A DNA stretch of 64,000 nucleotides from Calvatia gigantea (Eukaryota; Basidiomycota; Agaricomycetes; Agaricales; Lycoperdaceae): NCBI GenBank assembly GCA_025093985.1, contig JACAAK010000013.1, positions 868,001 to 932,000 of the forward strand, written 5' to 3'. The notes below the pieces were generated by a model. The model saw only the letters and a list, made by a program, of their open reading frames with translations, was not told where the DNA came from and ran no database searches. Position 1 is the stretch's first letter; each line of letters opens with the position of its first letter. The position numbers and the translations under genes were made by a program. This document shows, piece by piece, positions 45,522 through 57,314 of the stretch.

Positions 45522-48500
45522 TTGAGAGTCAAAAAGCTTGTATCTAGGATATCAGACAAATTCTACATGATTCCTCAGAGAAGAAAGCGTGAACTAAATT
45601 TAAAAGGGAAAATACAAATGGCAGAAAAGGAGATAACAGTCAACACCATTGTAGACTCAGGGTGCACAACCAGCAGCATTAGCAAAAAACTAGTGGACGA
45701 AGAAAGGCTCCTGACCCGGAAATTGGAACAACAAATCTTGGTACTTAACGCAGACAGAACACCTAACCAAGGCAGAAAAGTAACAGAGACCACTACAATC
45801 AACATCAACATCCAGGAACATAAGGAACAAATTGAGGCCTTAGTCGTACAACTACAGGACAGAGTGGAAGTCTTCCTAGGACATGATTGGCTAGTCAAAC
45901 ACAACCTGGAGGTAGATTGGAACAACGGAGAAATCAAGTTCACCTGGTATCCCCCAGACTGCCAATTCCCCCATCAGAACATTCCTATTACTGAAAGATT
46001 ATGAAGCATAGCCACTATGGAAGACCTATGGGAGGAAGAAGATGAGCCAGACCTGACCAAACCGGAAGACCTACCAGACTACGTACAACCATTCACACAC
46101 TTATTCAACAAAATGACATTCGATAAGCTCCCAGAATGAACTGAATGGGACCACGAGATAGTCCTAACCAAAGATGCCCCAAAAGAAATAAGTACAGGGA
46201 CATACAACATGACAGTCAAAGAACAGGATGAACTTAAGTCATTCATCAAAGAGAACCTAGAATCGGGTTGAATACGACCATCGAAATCCCTATATGCAGC
46301 ACCAACATTCTTCATCCCAAAGAAGGACGGATCCAAAAGGCTAATCCAAGACTACAGACAGCTAAACAACGTGGTAATCAAAGATAAAACACCATTACCA
46401 AGAATTGGTGAAGTAATTGACAAGCTTGGAAAAGCAAAATACTTCAATAAGTTGGACATCATTTGGGGATACAACAATGTCAGGATCAAAGAAGGAGACG
46501 AATGGAAAGCTGCCTTCCTCACCAATGAAGGACTCTTTGAACCAACAGTCATGTATTTTGGCCTAAGCAACTCACCAGGAACATTCTCCAGGATGATGAC
46601 AAGCATTTTCTGTGACCTCTTGCAAAATGGAGACATCGTAAACTATATGGATGACTTCGCCATCCTGGGAGACACTAAGGAGCAACTAAAGGAATGGACA
46701 GTATGATTTCTGGAATGAGCAGCCCAGTACAATCTATGCTTCAAGCAAACCAAGTGCATCTTCAATGCAGAAGAAATCCCAATGCTAGGAGTTAAAGTAA
46801 GACATGGATGAATTAAAATGGAAGAAGAAAAAGTAAAGACAGTGTGGGAATGGCCCAAACCCAAGAACATCAAAGGGGTAGAAAGGTTCCTGGGTTTCAC
46901 AAACTACTATCGACATTTCATCAAAAACTTCAGTACAATTGTGGGGCCATTGAACAAACTCAAAGGAGCAACTACATGAAAATGGACACAAGAGCACCAA
47001 GACTCATTTAACCAACTCAAGAAATGCATCACCAAAGAACCTGTCCTAACATTGCCACAGAGACATGGTCAATTCAGAGTAGAAGTCAACATATCGGACT
47101 ATGCATTAGGAGGGGTCCTTTCACAATTACAAGGAGACAAATGGCATCCAATCGCTTTCACATCATGGATGCTGTCACCAGCAGAACGAAACTATGAAAT
47201 ATATGACAAAGAATTACTAGCCATTGTCCATGCTCTGAAGGAATGGAGACACTACCTCCTAGATGCTGAGGAGCGATTCAAAATCTGGACTGACCATGAA
47301 AATCTCAAGTATTATCAGGAACCACAGAAGCTAAACGGACGACAAGCACAGTGGTACCTACAGCTGCAAGACTACGACTTCACACTATAACATATGCCTG
47401 GAAAAACAAACACAAAAGCCGATCTGTTATCCCGAATCCACCAAATGCCAGGAGGACAAGAAGATAAACTAGTTACTATGATCCGAGAAAGCTGGCTACA
47501 GACAGAAGGCACAGACAGCGCAGTGCTCTTATGGGCAGAGCTGTTCATTGAACCAAACTTCTTAGAACGAATCTGAGGCCGAACCCAACGAGAAACAACA
47601 GTCATAACTGAACTAAAGAAACAAGGATCCCAGCTCACCGAAGATGGTGGAGTCATCTACAAGCAGAATAGTGCATATGTCCCACCTAACCAGAAACTAT
47701 GAAAAGAAATCCTAATACAGTACCATGATACCCCAGACACAGGACACCCAGGACAACACAGGATGACAGAACTAATCAGCCGAGACTATTGGTGGCCGTC
47801 AATATGAAAGGATGTAAAAAGATATATCCGAGGATGCCAAGCCTGCCAAAAAAACAAGTCAAGAACGATGCCACTCAAATCGCCACTACATCCCCTCCCA
47901 ATACCAAATGGACCTTGGGAAGAAATCAGTGTCAACATGATTGGACCACTGCCAGAGTCTAATGGAAAAGATGCAATACTAGTCATTGTGGACCACTTCA
48001 CAAAAATGATACGACTCTCAGTGACAACCACGGATGCATCATCCAAAGACATCACAAGGATATATCGGGATGAAATATGGAAGCTACACAGATTACTGCA
48101 GAAAGTACTTAGCAACTGAGGACCTCAATTCGCATCAGAATTCACCAAGGAGTTATTTAAGGGGCTTGGCATTGAATGAAACCTATCAACGGCATATCAT
48201 CCACAAACAGATGGACAAACCGAACACATCAACAGAGAAGTGGAAACCTACATCCACCTGTACTGCAACTATGATTAGGATGACTGGGCAGAATGGCTCC
48301 CCATCACAGAATTCCAGTACAATGACAAGCAACATGGAGGAACACAGGAGACACCATTCTTCCTAAACTACGGAAGGAATCCATGGAAAGGCAAAAATGA
48401 GCCAACAATGAACAACCCCATTGCCACAGCATTCCTGGAACAACTACAGGCCACCTGAGACAATGCCTCATCAGCCCTACAGACATACCAAGAAAAGATG

Positions 48501-50032
48501 AAACAGCAACATGACTGCAGCAGAACCCACACCAGCACATATCAAACAGGGGATAAAGTATGGTTAAAGAACACCAATATCCATACCAATCAATCATCAA
48601 AGAAGCTAGGCCAAAAACGGTATGGACCTTTCCTTATTAAGGAAAAGATAGGAGAAGCAGCATATTGGCTGACTGTTATGAATATCAATATTTATGACAT
48701 TATTAATGTCAAGAATGATGATGTAATCTATGACATCATAATCAGTAATGTGATAATCAATATCGTACATTGATTATACAATGATTTATACAACGTCTCT
48801 TAAGACTTGTATAATATAAAGACATACATCAGAAGTCTTAGCGTTAACAATACAACAAGAACAAGTCATAGAATCAGTCATAAAGAGACTATACTACAAC
48901 TCGTATATTTACTTGAAAGACGACTATATATCTTAGAGTAATCTATACTATAAGATAATAGTAAAGGATTAAGTATTATTCTAATACTTAATATGATCTA
49001 GAACTACAACGGAAGTCTAGTAATAATCTAGACTAAGGCTAGAACGATCTAAACATACTCTATACTTAGTATCTATCTAGAAGTATGTATCTAGAACATA
49101 CCTAGACAGACCTAGAACGTAGCTAGACCTACCTAGAGCTTAATAGGTTATAATTAGAACCCCATTATTCTACTAATATAGGAACTTATATAATACTTCA
49201 AAGTTGTACCACTTTGAAGTGCATATAAATAGCACAGCTTATGTCATAATTCAAAGTTGTACTACTTTGAATGTCGTACCACTTTTATATACCATATATA
49301 GACAAGTAACATACCAATACAGTACAATACAGTAGTATACCATTGTAGTATATAAACCCCTCGACTTGACTAGTAGACCCCATCGTTTCTACTTGGTTAG
49401 GTGGAGACTCAATCTATAACTCTTATCATCCTCATCTTGTAATCTAAACTTAAGAATCTCTTCTCGACGACTAAGCTTTACATCATAAGACATCATAGGA
49501 GTTATTAATTGCAGGTTCCAGACCTCTGATCATAAGACATAAGGTTATTTATAGTTACATTGTAGGTAACTATACTTAGCCGATAAGCCTTCGAGAAGGA
49601 GTCCCCTTTGGTATCATCTATGGATAGATACTGGGTCAGCAAAGGACAAAGCTGATCTCACTATAACACTGACACTACCGGATGGATGGGCCATCCATGA
49701 TGTATTCAACGAACAGCTCCTGACACCAGCACACCAGGTGGAGTTCCCGAGTCAAAAACAACCATCAGCACCTGACCCGGTGATTATCAACAATGAGGAA
49801 GAGTACGAAGTAGAAGAGATCCACAGATGATAAAAACGAGGAAGGGGTTATCAATTCCTGGTCCACTAGAAGGGGTATAGCAATGAAGAAGATACATGGA
49901 CAGTGGAGTCTAACTTGAAAAATGCGAAAGATGCCATAAGAGACTACTAAAAAAGGCATCCAGAGGATACCCATAAAAGAGGGGGCAGAAAACACAAAAA
50001 AGCATCAAACAAGCAACCCAGACAAAGAAACT
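45522..50032 (+). pseudogene. Gypsy element 1 pol: protease, RT, RNase H, integrase, chromodomain
   Basis: Protease motif VDSGCTTSS (about 45651). RT runs from about 46290 with PTFFIPKKDGSKRLIQDYRQ, LDIIWGYNNVRI and YMDDF (46645-46659). RNase H has VNISDYALGGVLSQ and YEIYDKELLAIVHALKEW. The integrase zinc finger (HPGQHRM...CQACQKNK) is at 47745-47855. The core Asp codons at 47934-47936 and 48114-48116 are both AAC (Asn); the Glu region [12 protein letters not shown] is kept. The chromodomain lies at 49800-49950 (YQFLVH, KGYSNEEDTWTVESNLKNAK). About a dozen in-frame stops, nearly all TGA, interrupt it, for example at 46137, 46269 and 48117. A solo LTR occupies 48674-49668. Confidence 0.9.
48674..49668 (+). 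mobile_element. Solo LTR, 995 bp, inside gypsy element 1 pol
   Basis: Starts TGTTATGAATATC and ends CACTATAACA, flanked by the perfect 5 bp duplication CTGAC (48669-48673, 49669-49673). It interrupts the motif YWLT of integrase, which reads on after it. AT-rich, with many CTAGA words in 48990-49140 and three ttcaaagttgtac(c/t)actttga palindromic segments near 49198-49290. Confidence 0.9.
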
Positions 50033-50040
50033 AAACAGAC

Positions 50041-51030
50041 ATGCCTGCCTCCCAACCTAACTGCATTGCTATTGACTCCCTCGTCCACTTCACTCCTACC
50101 AGAATATCCTCCCTCCCATTCCCCGAACCAGGCAACAGCCAAGCACCTGCTCCCCAAGAAACCCGCTATAACCTTGCAAAGATACCATCCCCAGCACAAG
50201 GCCTCCTCAAAGCCCTGCTCAAGGATGTTGATAAAGCAACCAACAGTGAAATCGAGAACATTTCCGCCCAAAACCGATGATTAGTTGTAAACAGACACAT
50301 CACTCTTGCTACTGCATGCATCACCTTTGCCAACATATATGCAGGGTTCACCAATGCATCTTCCTCCACCAACCAGCACATCCCTGCCATCTTCTGAGCC
50401 CTAGACCAGTCTACCCTTACCCCTAGCGAACGGGATTGGGTCCAAGGACTTCAAAGCCAAATCGACCTAGGCCCTGAAGTCTTCAATCACCTCGACATCA
50501 CCAACATCTTCCTCAAACTTGCAGATGTAGCCATGAAGCTGCTCAGAAGAGACAAAACAAACAAAGACCCCGACATCAACACCCTGGTTGACAGAATTCA
50601 CATCACACTCTCCGAGCTGCATGACACAGTTAATCCCTCCCTGCCATCTTGTGCCGATACCCCCATGGATGAAGAAGTCACAGTCTCCATGAAGGAAGAA
50701 GTCAACGCCCTCCAACACTTCATAAAAACCATCACCCCACCACAACTCGCATCAGTTTTTCTTCCTCCCACAAGGTTCTGCACTGTACTACCAGGACAAG
50801 AGAAGGACCAATGTTACTGGAAATCGATAGTCAAGAATTACTGGGAGAGCTCCACCACCACTGAGTTCCCCTTCAGCAGTGTCCCAGTCCCTATCCATCA
50901 AGACGGCCACAGCCATCTGCCAGTCTTCTTTGCAAAATCAAACAATGGAGAATTCCTCATCACATCCACCAAGAAAGCACTCGCCGCCACTGTGGTAAAT
51001 GGAGACTTTGATGAGCTTCCTGAGGCATGA
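50041..51030 (+). pseudogene. Gypsy element 1 third frame of unknown function
   Basis: About 330 codons between pol and the polypurine tract, starting MPASQPNCIAIDSLVHFTPT, with two stops (50278 and 50396) and then open to TGA 51028. It contains IPSPAQGLLKALLKDVDKAT, HLDITNIFLKLADVAMKLL, FIKTITPPQLASVFLPPTRF and SIVKNYWESSTTT, ending NGDFDELPEA. There is no hydrophobic segment, signal peptide, zinc motif or nuclease motif visible, so it does not look like an envelope gene. The same frame occurs in element 2, which shows it is part of the family and not a chance capture in one copy. Confidence 0.75.
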
Positions 51031-51048
51031 AGCCTAACCGGGGGGTAT

Positions 51049-51356
51049 TGTTGTGAACTCTAGTTTATTCTCGTATCAGCTCTGTACTTGTCTGCATTCC
51101 CTCCTAGCTGTGTACCTGTTTCAGTTATTCCTGCCTGCACGATCCCCAAGCTCTGACTCATAACTACTATGCCATAGTCATCAGATGTTTCATATAGTCA
51201 TCTCCATCCATTCAACTGGATGTTCCTTCTGTATTTAAGCGTACATACATACTCCTGTATTCAGTATGCTTAACCACCTAGTTCTTCTCCCCTTACTCGC
51301 CCTCAAGACTTAGCCTAAGCTGCAACCTGAGGTCTTATCAGACTAAGGTCATAACA
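51049..51356 (+). repeat. Gypsy element 1 3' LTR
   Basis: 308 bp, TGTTGTGAAC to TCATAACA, immediately after the polypurine stretch. Confidence 0.95.
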
Positions 51357-51361
51357 AATAT

Positions 51362-51697
51362 GTTGGTTGGTAGAGGAGGAAGTGTTGGTGAATCCAGCAT
51401 ACATATCGGCGAAGGTGATGCAAGCGGTGGTGAGGGTAATGTGCCAGTTTACTACCAGTTGTTTGTTCTGGGCGGTAATGTTTTTGATTTTGCTGTTGGT
51501 TGCCTTGTCAACATCTTTGAGTAATGCTTCAAGGAGGCCCTGTGCAGGGGATGGCATTTTAGTGAGATTGAAACAGGTTCCCTAGGGGGCAGGTGCTCAG
51601 CTGTTGCCTAGCTCGGGGAATGGAAGGGAGGAGATTCTTGTGGGTGTGGGGTGAATGAGGGAGTCGATAGTGATACAGTTAGACTGGGAGGCAGGCA
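51362..51697 (-). pseudogene. Gypsy element 2 third frame, N-terminal part
   Basis: Minus-strand text IPSPAQGLLEALLKDVDKA-type (here MPSPAQGLLEALLKDVDKAT) and SSTNQHI matches the element 1 counterpart at 50041-50395. It is interrupted exactly at the element 1 insertion site; the frame resumes at 44009. Confidence 0.8.
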
Positions 51698-51704
51698 TGT
51701 CTGT

Positions 51705-53077
51705 TTAGTTTCTCTGTCTGGGTTGTTTGTTCAATGCTTTTTTGTGTTTTCTGCCCCCTCTTTTATGGGTATCCTCTGGATGCCATTTTAGGTAGTCTTT
51801 TATGGCATCTTTCGCATTTTCCAAATTGGACTCCACTGTCCATGTATCTTCTTCATTGCTGTATTCCTTCCAATGGACCAAGAATTGATAACCCCTTTCC
51901 CATTTTTGTTGTCCATGGATCTCTTCTACTTTATACTCCTCTTCATTATTGATGATCACTGGGTTTGGTGCTGGTGGCTGTTTTTGACTTGGGAACTCCA
52001 CCTGGTGTGCTGGTGACAGGAATTGTTCGTTGAATACATCATGGATGGCCCATCTGTCCAGTAGTGTCAGCCAATATGCTGCTTCTCCTATCTTTTCCTT
52101 AATAAGGAAAGGTCCATACCATTTTTGGCCTAGCTTCTTTGATGATTGATTGGTATGGATGTTGGTGTTCTCTAGCCATACTTTATCTCCTATTTGATAT
52201 GTGTTGGCGTGGGTTCTACTGCGGTCATGTTGCTGTTTCATCTTTTCTTGGTATGTCTGTAGTGCTGATGAGGCATTGTCTCAGGCAGCCTGTAATTGTT
52301 CCAGGAATGTTGTGGCAACGGGGTTGTTCATTGTCAGTTCGTTCTTGCCTTTCCATGGATTCCTTCCATAGTTTAGGAAGAATGGTGTTTCCTGCGTTCC
52401 TCTGTGTTGCTTGTCATTGTACTGGAATTCTGCGATGGGGAGCCATTCTGCCCAGTCATCCTGGTCGTAGTTGCAGTACAGGTGGATGTAGGTTTCCACT
52501 TCTCTGTTGATGTGTTCGGTTTGTCCATCTGTTTGTGGATGGTATGCTGTTGATAGGTTCCATTCAATGCCGAGCCCCTTGAACAGTTCCTTGGTGAATT
52601 CTGATGCAAACTGAGGTCCTCAGTCACTGAGTACCTTCCTTGGTAATCCGTGTAGCTTCCATATTTCGTCTCGATATATCTTTGCGACATCTTTAGATAA
52701 GGCATCCATGGTTGTCGCTGAGAGTCGTATCATTTTTGTGAAGCGATCCACAATGACTAGTATTGCATCTTTTCCTTTAGACTCTGGCAGTGGTCTGATC
52801 ATGTCGACACTGATTTCTTCCCAAGGTCCATTTGGTATTGGAAGGGGGTGTAGTGGCGATTTGAGTGGTGTCATTCTTGATTTATTCCTTTGGCAGGCTT
52901 GGCATCCTCGGATGTATCTTTTTACATCCTTTCGTATTGATGGCCACTAGTAGTCCCAGCTGATTAGTTCTGTCATCCTGTGTTGTCCTGGGTGCCCTGT
53001 GTCTGGAGTGTCATGGTACTGCCTTAGGATTTCTTCTCGTAGTTTCTGGTCAGGTCGTCAGTGGCTTCTTCTACTCC
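51705..53077 (-). pseudogene. Gypsy element 2 pol remnant: integrase core and chromodomain
   Basis: Minus-strand reading begins at a deletion junction near 53055-53070, where gag is followed directly by integrase. It contains KSPLHPLPIPNGPWEEIS, VDMIRPLPES, the [16 protein letters not shown] region, the KLGQKWYGPFLIKEKIGEAA core-end motif and a chromodomain (YQFLVHWKEYSNEEDTWTVE). Here the first integrase Asp is retained (VDMI), unlike element 1. One CGA-to-TGA stop lies in the SD-GPQFAS motif, near 52620. Confidence 0.85.
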
Positions 53078-54134
53078 TCAGACTTGGATCTTCTTGGGTG
53101 TGGTGCAGGCTTTGGCTATGTGTCCCTTTTTTCTGCAGTTGTAGCATATTAACCCTTTGGGCTTTTTGCAATCCTTGGCAATGTGGCCAAAAATGCCACA
53201 GTTGTAGCACTTCGGCTCTTCTTTGTCATTAAAGACGTGACACCTGCTTCCTATCTCCATGGATTCACCCATTCCTCCATAGGTGGTGCCAGTGTTTGTC
53301 TTCCTGTCTCCTCGGTATTTGGATGCTTCGTATCCTTGTCCGACGGACAATATAGCTTCTTTCCATTCTACATATGTGTCCGGTCTGGCTGAAGGTGGAT
53401 AGCCTGTGATCATATGTATGATATCTTGTCAGGCATTCTTCCTAAGTAGGAACATGGCGTGCTTGCTATTGGTCTTGGCTTTACTTTTCAGTACTTCGAA
53501 TTTGATTAGGTAGTCGGCGGTGTTTCGGTTTCCTTGTTTGAATTTTTTGATCTGCCATTCTGCTTTGCTGTTTGAGGCGTTGTCTGAGAAGGTCCTTCTA
53601 AAGTCCTCAGAGAAGACCTTCCAGTCTACTGAATCTTCAGATTCCAGGATGGCTGGTGCTCTCATAGCTGCATATGCTCCTGCAGTTCCTCCTCATAGTC
53701 TGGCTAGAACTGCTATGGCTTTATCATCTGCTGAAACTATCTTGTTGAATTTCATGAAGAGTGTCATTGCTCTCCACCAGTCATCAAACTTGGCACAGGT
53801 GCTGTCAAAAAATCCCGGGTCTGGCACTAGGCCTTTCCCACTGGGCATTGTCACAGGCACTACTGTGTTGTCAGTCATATTGGAGTCAGTTTCTGATTCT
53901 GTTTCATCAGCTTGATTCGTCTGATTTCTCCTAATGGGCTATCTCTTCCTCTGCTAGGTCAAGTTCATTTAGAAGTTCTGATAATACTTCTTCTTCTACT
54001 GGGTTTACTCCGGGTTCATCGTGTGTTTCTTCAGGTACTTTGGGGTTCCCTGTTTCTTCTTCATCTCATGTTTTGGATTCATCGTCAGTGACTTCGAGAT
54101 TTGGTTCTCTATATTCATCTGGGTTTGAGCTCAT
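53078..54134 (-). pseudogene. Gypsy element 2 gag
   Basis: Starts MSSNPDEYREP-type at 54134. Contains the capsid segment WKVFSEDFRRTFSDNASNSK and two CCHC knuckles (CYNCGIFGHIAKDC, CYNCRKKGHIAKAC), ending at 53078. Internal TGA codons near 53695 and 53430 and one near 54065 break it. Confidence 0.85.
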
Positions 54135-54214
54135 ATACTAGCTCCTGGGTTGCTCCTGTTCAGGCCTATTTGCAGCCTACTCCTTGCAAGGTGAGGTGGG
54201 GATGCTTAACCAAA

Positions 54215-54519
54215 TGTTATGACCTTAGTCTGATAAGACCTCAGGTTGCAGCTTAGGCTAAGTCTTGAGGGCGAGTAAGGGGAGAGGAACTAGGTGGTTA
54301 AGCATACCAAATACATGAGTATGTATGTACGCTTAAATACTACAAGAACATCCAGTTGAATGGATGGGGAACTACATGAAACATCCAATAAGAATGGTGT
54401 TGTAGTCAGCTAGAGTCATACTCAGAGATCGCTCAGTAAGAAATAGCTGAAACAGGTACATAGGAGATAGGAATGCAGACGAAGGAAGAACGCGATATGA
54501 TCGGTGAAAGTTCACAACA
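54215..54519 (-). repeat. Gypsy element 2 5' LTR
   Basis: 305 bp, plus-strand ends TGTTATGACC and GTTCACAACA. The adjoining interior (54135-54214) is the leader before gag. Confidence 0.9.
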
Positions 54520-54524
54520 GTATA

Positions 54525-54779
54525 CATACTACATAGGGCTTATATATCTAATGTCTCTGGTCTGTGCACCATTCTACCTTATACAGGTGAGGTCTTATCT
54601 GCCAGTAGCATATACAGAGCATACTGCGTACATGGTTCTATTTAATAGACCATAGCCAGCAACCTAGAGTACAGTCTAGTACATTGTTTGTTATCTCTCT
54701 TCAAGAGTGAAGTACTCAAGAACCCATTTCAGCTATAAATAGACTGAACCAATGTAGTGGTACAGATTGAGATTCAACA
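54525..54779 (-). repeat. Copia 3' LTR, part 2
   Basis: Resumes after gypsy element 2 and ends GATTCAACA next to the polypurine tract. It resembles 41940-42216 (ctggtctgtgcac; agctataaatagactgaacc), including a TATA-like tataaata near 54734. Confidence 0.8.
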
Positions 54780-54804
54780 CTCCTCCTCACTTGAAGGAGG
54801 GAGA

Positions 54805-57309
54805 TTAACATTTCGATCGAGCGGCTTTCTCCCAAGCTTCGATGTTGGAACCAAAAATCGGTCCTAACTCAGGATGGAAGAGATTGATTTTGGTTATGCC
54901 AAGATTCTTCATAAAGATATTGGCAGGATTGTCTTGTGAAGACATATCACCAATAACAATAATACCCTCCTCAACTAGTTCTTGCACATAGTGGTAATGA
55001 ATATTCACATGCTTCGACCATTTTTCAACGATGGGGTTCTCAGTCCAGAATTTGGACCCATCGTTGTCACTGTAGAGAATAGGAGTTGGGTGCTCAATAT
55101 TGAGCTCCTCCAGAAGCTGTGACAGCCATTTCACTTGTCATGAAGCGTCAGACAGTTCTTTATATTCTGCCTCAGTGGACAATAGTGAAACTGTCTTTTG
55201 TCGTTGCAAAGTCCAGGTGACAGCACTAGACATGATCATACAAACGTTTCCCAAAACAGATCAGTGGGTTTCAGTATCTTGAGCCCAATCTGAGTCACTG
55301 AGACATTCCAACATCACCATCAGTTTCCCAGTATCGCCTTCATATTTCAATGCATAGTTCCTTGTCATGGACAAGTACTTTAATACGTGAATTCCAGCAC
55401 AATAGTGCTCAGGTGCAGGGTTAGCAGCATGTTGTGCCAGCTTAACTATGGCAAAGGCTATGTCAGGCCTAGTACCGATCATCAAGTACATTAAAGAACC
55501 AACCAATTGTTGGTACTTTTGACAGAAGGGGCTTGACACAGTGTCCTTGTTCATAATAAACTGGAAGCCAGCAGGTAATGGTGTTTTAGCTGCGGCAGAC
55601 TGTGGAACCTGGAAGCGCTGCAAGATCTTATCCAGGTATTTGACCTGTTGGATGAAGATTTGACACTTGGAGCGATTCCTTGAGATTTTCATCCCAAGGA
55701 ATTCTTCACAGGGACCGTGGTCTCTGCATTCCCACTTTTTGGTGAATTTTCCCTTCAACTCTTTGAGGAGGGGGAGTTTTTCATTCCCAAGAAATTCATG
55801 TCATCAACATAAATGATGGCTACTATAAGCTCTTTCGTCTTTGGATGTCTGTGAAAATATACAGTATAGTCGGATTTGCAGCAGGTAAATCCCAGCTTAA
55901 TCATGGATTGGTGCAATTCCTTCCACCACTGGCAACCAGCTTGTTTAAGGCTGTAGATCACTCGCTTCAGTCTCCATACCTTCCCTTCTTGTCCGGGAAG
56001 TTGAAACCCTTCAGGCTGTTCCATGTATATTTCTTCATCCAGTTTGCTATATAAATAGGCTGTTTTTACATTGACACTGTACATATTCCAATCATGGATT
56101 ACAGCAAGTGCGAAGCTTACGCATGCTGACTTGTAGTGTACAACTGGTGAAAAAAGCTCATTGTAGTCAATGCCTTCAATCTGTGAGAAACCCTTCACAA
56201 CTAAGTGAGCTCGCAGGCGGCCATCAGACTTTTCAAGGAATACCCAACAGTTTTTAACCATCTTCCTTCCTTTTGGTAAATCTACCAATTCATATACTCC
56301 ATGTTTCTTCAATGCATTGAGTTCCTCAATATATGCAGCCATCCATTTTGCCTTAATAGGCTCAGGAAGCTTAAGCATATCAGAAAGTTTCAGGCTCTCT
56401 GTGTGCGGTATTGTGTACCATCTGTATCAAGAAATTGATCAGTTTTACTCCTCCCTCAGTGACAAGCCTTTCAAGATCCATGTCATTTATATCGTAAGAT
56501 GTTGGATCATGAATCTCAGGTAAGGGCAGCAGTTCCGGACATGGAGGGAGCTGAAACAGAGGTAAATCAAAGGGTTGTGGCAGGTACCGCTCAGCACGAA
56601 CTCTTTGCCTCATGTATTCAGGATGGTTAGTCTTTGCTCTACGCTCACATATTATCTCATCCAGAGGGGCATTAGCGCGAATGCGCTGCCTTTGCCTCTG
56701 CTGCTCTTGTCAGTGAGTCCGATCTATTTCTCTTTCAATAGAAATTGGATGCCTATTCTCTCCATATGTATTCCCTGGTCTGACAGGAGGCCTGCCTTGT
56801 CATTCAGAACGATGTAGCTCTACCTGATCTTGACCAACAGCACAATACTTGGGAACTGGGATTGGAAACTCCTCGTTCTCAGTATCCCAAACATCCCTGT
56901 CCATATGCCAATTATCACCCAAATCAGGTTCTTCCTCAACAGTCATTCCACACGAAGGTGGCGACTCAGGTGGGGGAACCCAAGGTGGCGTATTGCCAGG
57001 TGATGGTTGTCATGAGTCAATGCTGTCCAGCGGAGTAGGATCACGCCAGGGTAAAGGAGGTGTAGGTGGAGAATATTTCGGTTTGAATGGTGGAGAAACT
57101 GGAGGTAATTGAACTGGATGATCAGGTGGAGGTGGAACAATTCCAGCATCATCCGAAGATGGCAGAATAAGAGGTGGATCCTCTAATCCTGGTCTAGGCA
57201 GATTTCTCTCTCCTCTGTAATTAGGCCAGTTACTGCTATCCAGCACTGAATCGGGGCATTTGGGGAAATATCCCTCATCGAATAAGGCATTTGGTGATAT
57301 AAAAATCAC
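54805..57309 (-). pseudogene. Copia RT and RNase H
   Basis: Minus-strand reading from a Pro-rich linker (57230-57020) into the RT: CWVFLEKSDGRLRAHLVVKG, FSQIEGIDYNELFSPVV, LDEEIYMEQPEGFQLPGQEG and YVDDM at about 55800. A frameshift lies near 55760-55790. Then EFLGMKISRNRSKCQIFIQQ, GSLMYLMIGTRPDIAFAI, DSDWAQDTETH, STEAEYKELSDAS (RNase H) and a C-terminal domain ending at 54805. Stops at expected CGA codons (after ETH near 55263 and after SDAS near 55138) and several in the linker inactivate it. Confidence 0.9.
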
Positions 57310-57314
57310 ATTGC

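Larger units (their letters stand above)
44010..51356 (+). mobile_element. Ty3/gypsy chromodomain element 1, plus strand, full length
   Basis: 7,347 bp with 308 bp LTRs and a perfect AATAT target duplication (44005-44009, 51357-51361). It lies within the third frame of element 2. Interior: gag, protease, RT, RNase H, integrase, chromodomain and a third frame, plus a 995 bp solo LTR insertion in pol. A polypurine stretch (ccggggggtat, about 51038-51048) precedes the 3' LTR. Multiple stops and two integrase Asp-to-Asn changes make it non-autonomous. Confidence 0.95.
43036..54519 (-). mobile_element. Ty3/gypsy chromodomain element 2, minus strand, internally deleted
   Basis: LTRs of 305 bp (43036-43340 and 54215-54519, ends TGTTATGACC/GTTCACAACA on the plus strand) are flanked by gtatg (43031-43035) and gtata (54520-54524), a target duplication with one transition. 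The interior reads gag, integrase C-terminus with chromodomain, and a third frame. Protease, RT, RNase H and the integrase N-terminus are deleted. Gypsy element 1 is inserted in the third frame (44010-51356). Confidence 0.9.

Noticed and set aside
46130..48480. TGA read as tryptophan (recoded UGA) in the gypsy pol
   Set aside because: Many TGAs fall at expected TGG, but others fall at expected CGA (Arg), and TAA/TAG also occur. Deamination explains all of them; recoding does not.
50041..51030. Envelope gene after pol
   Set aside because: No signal peptide, membrane helix or fusion-like region is visible, so an envelope call is not supported.
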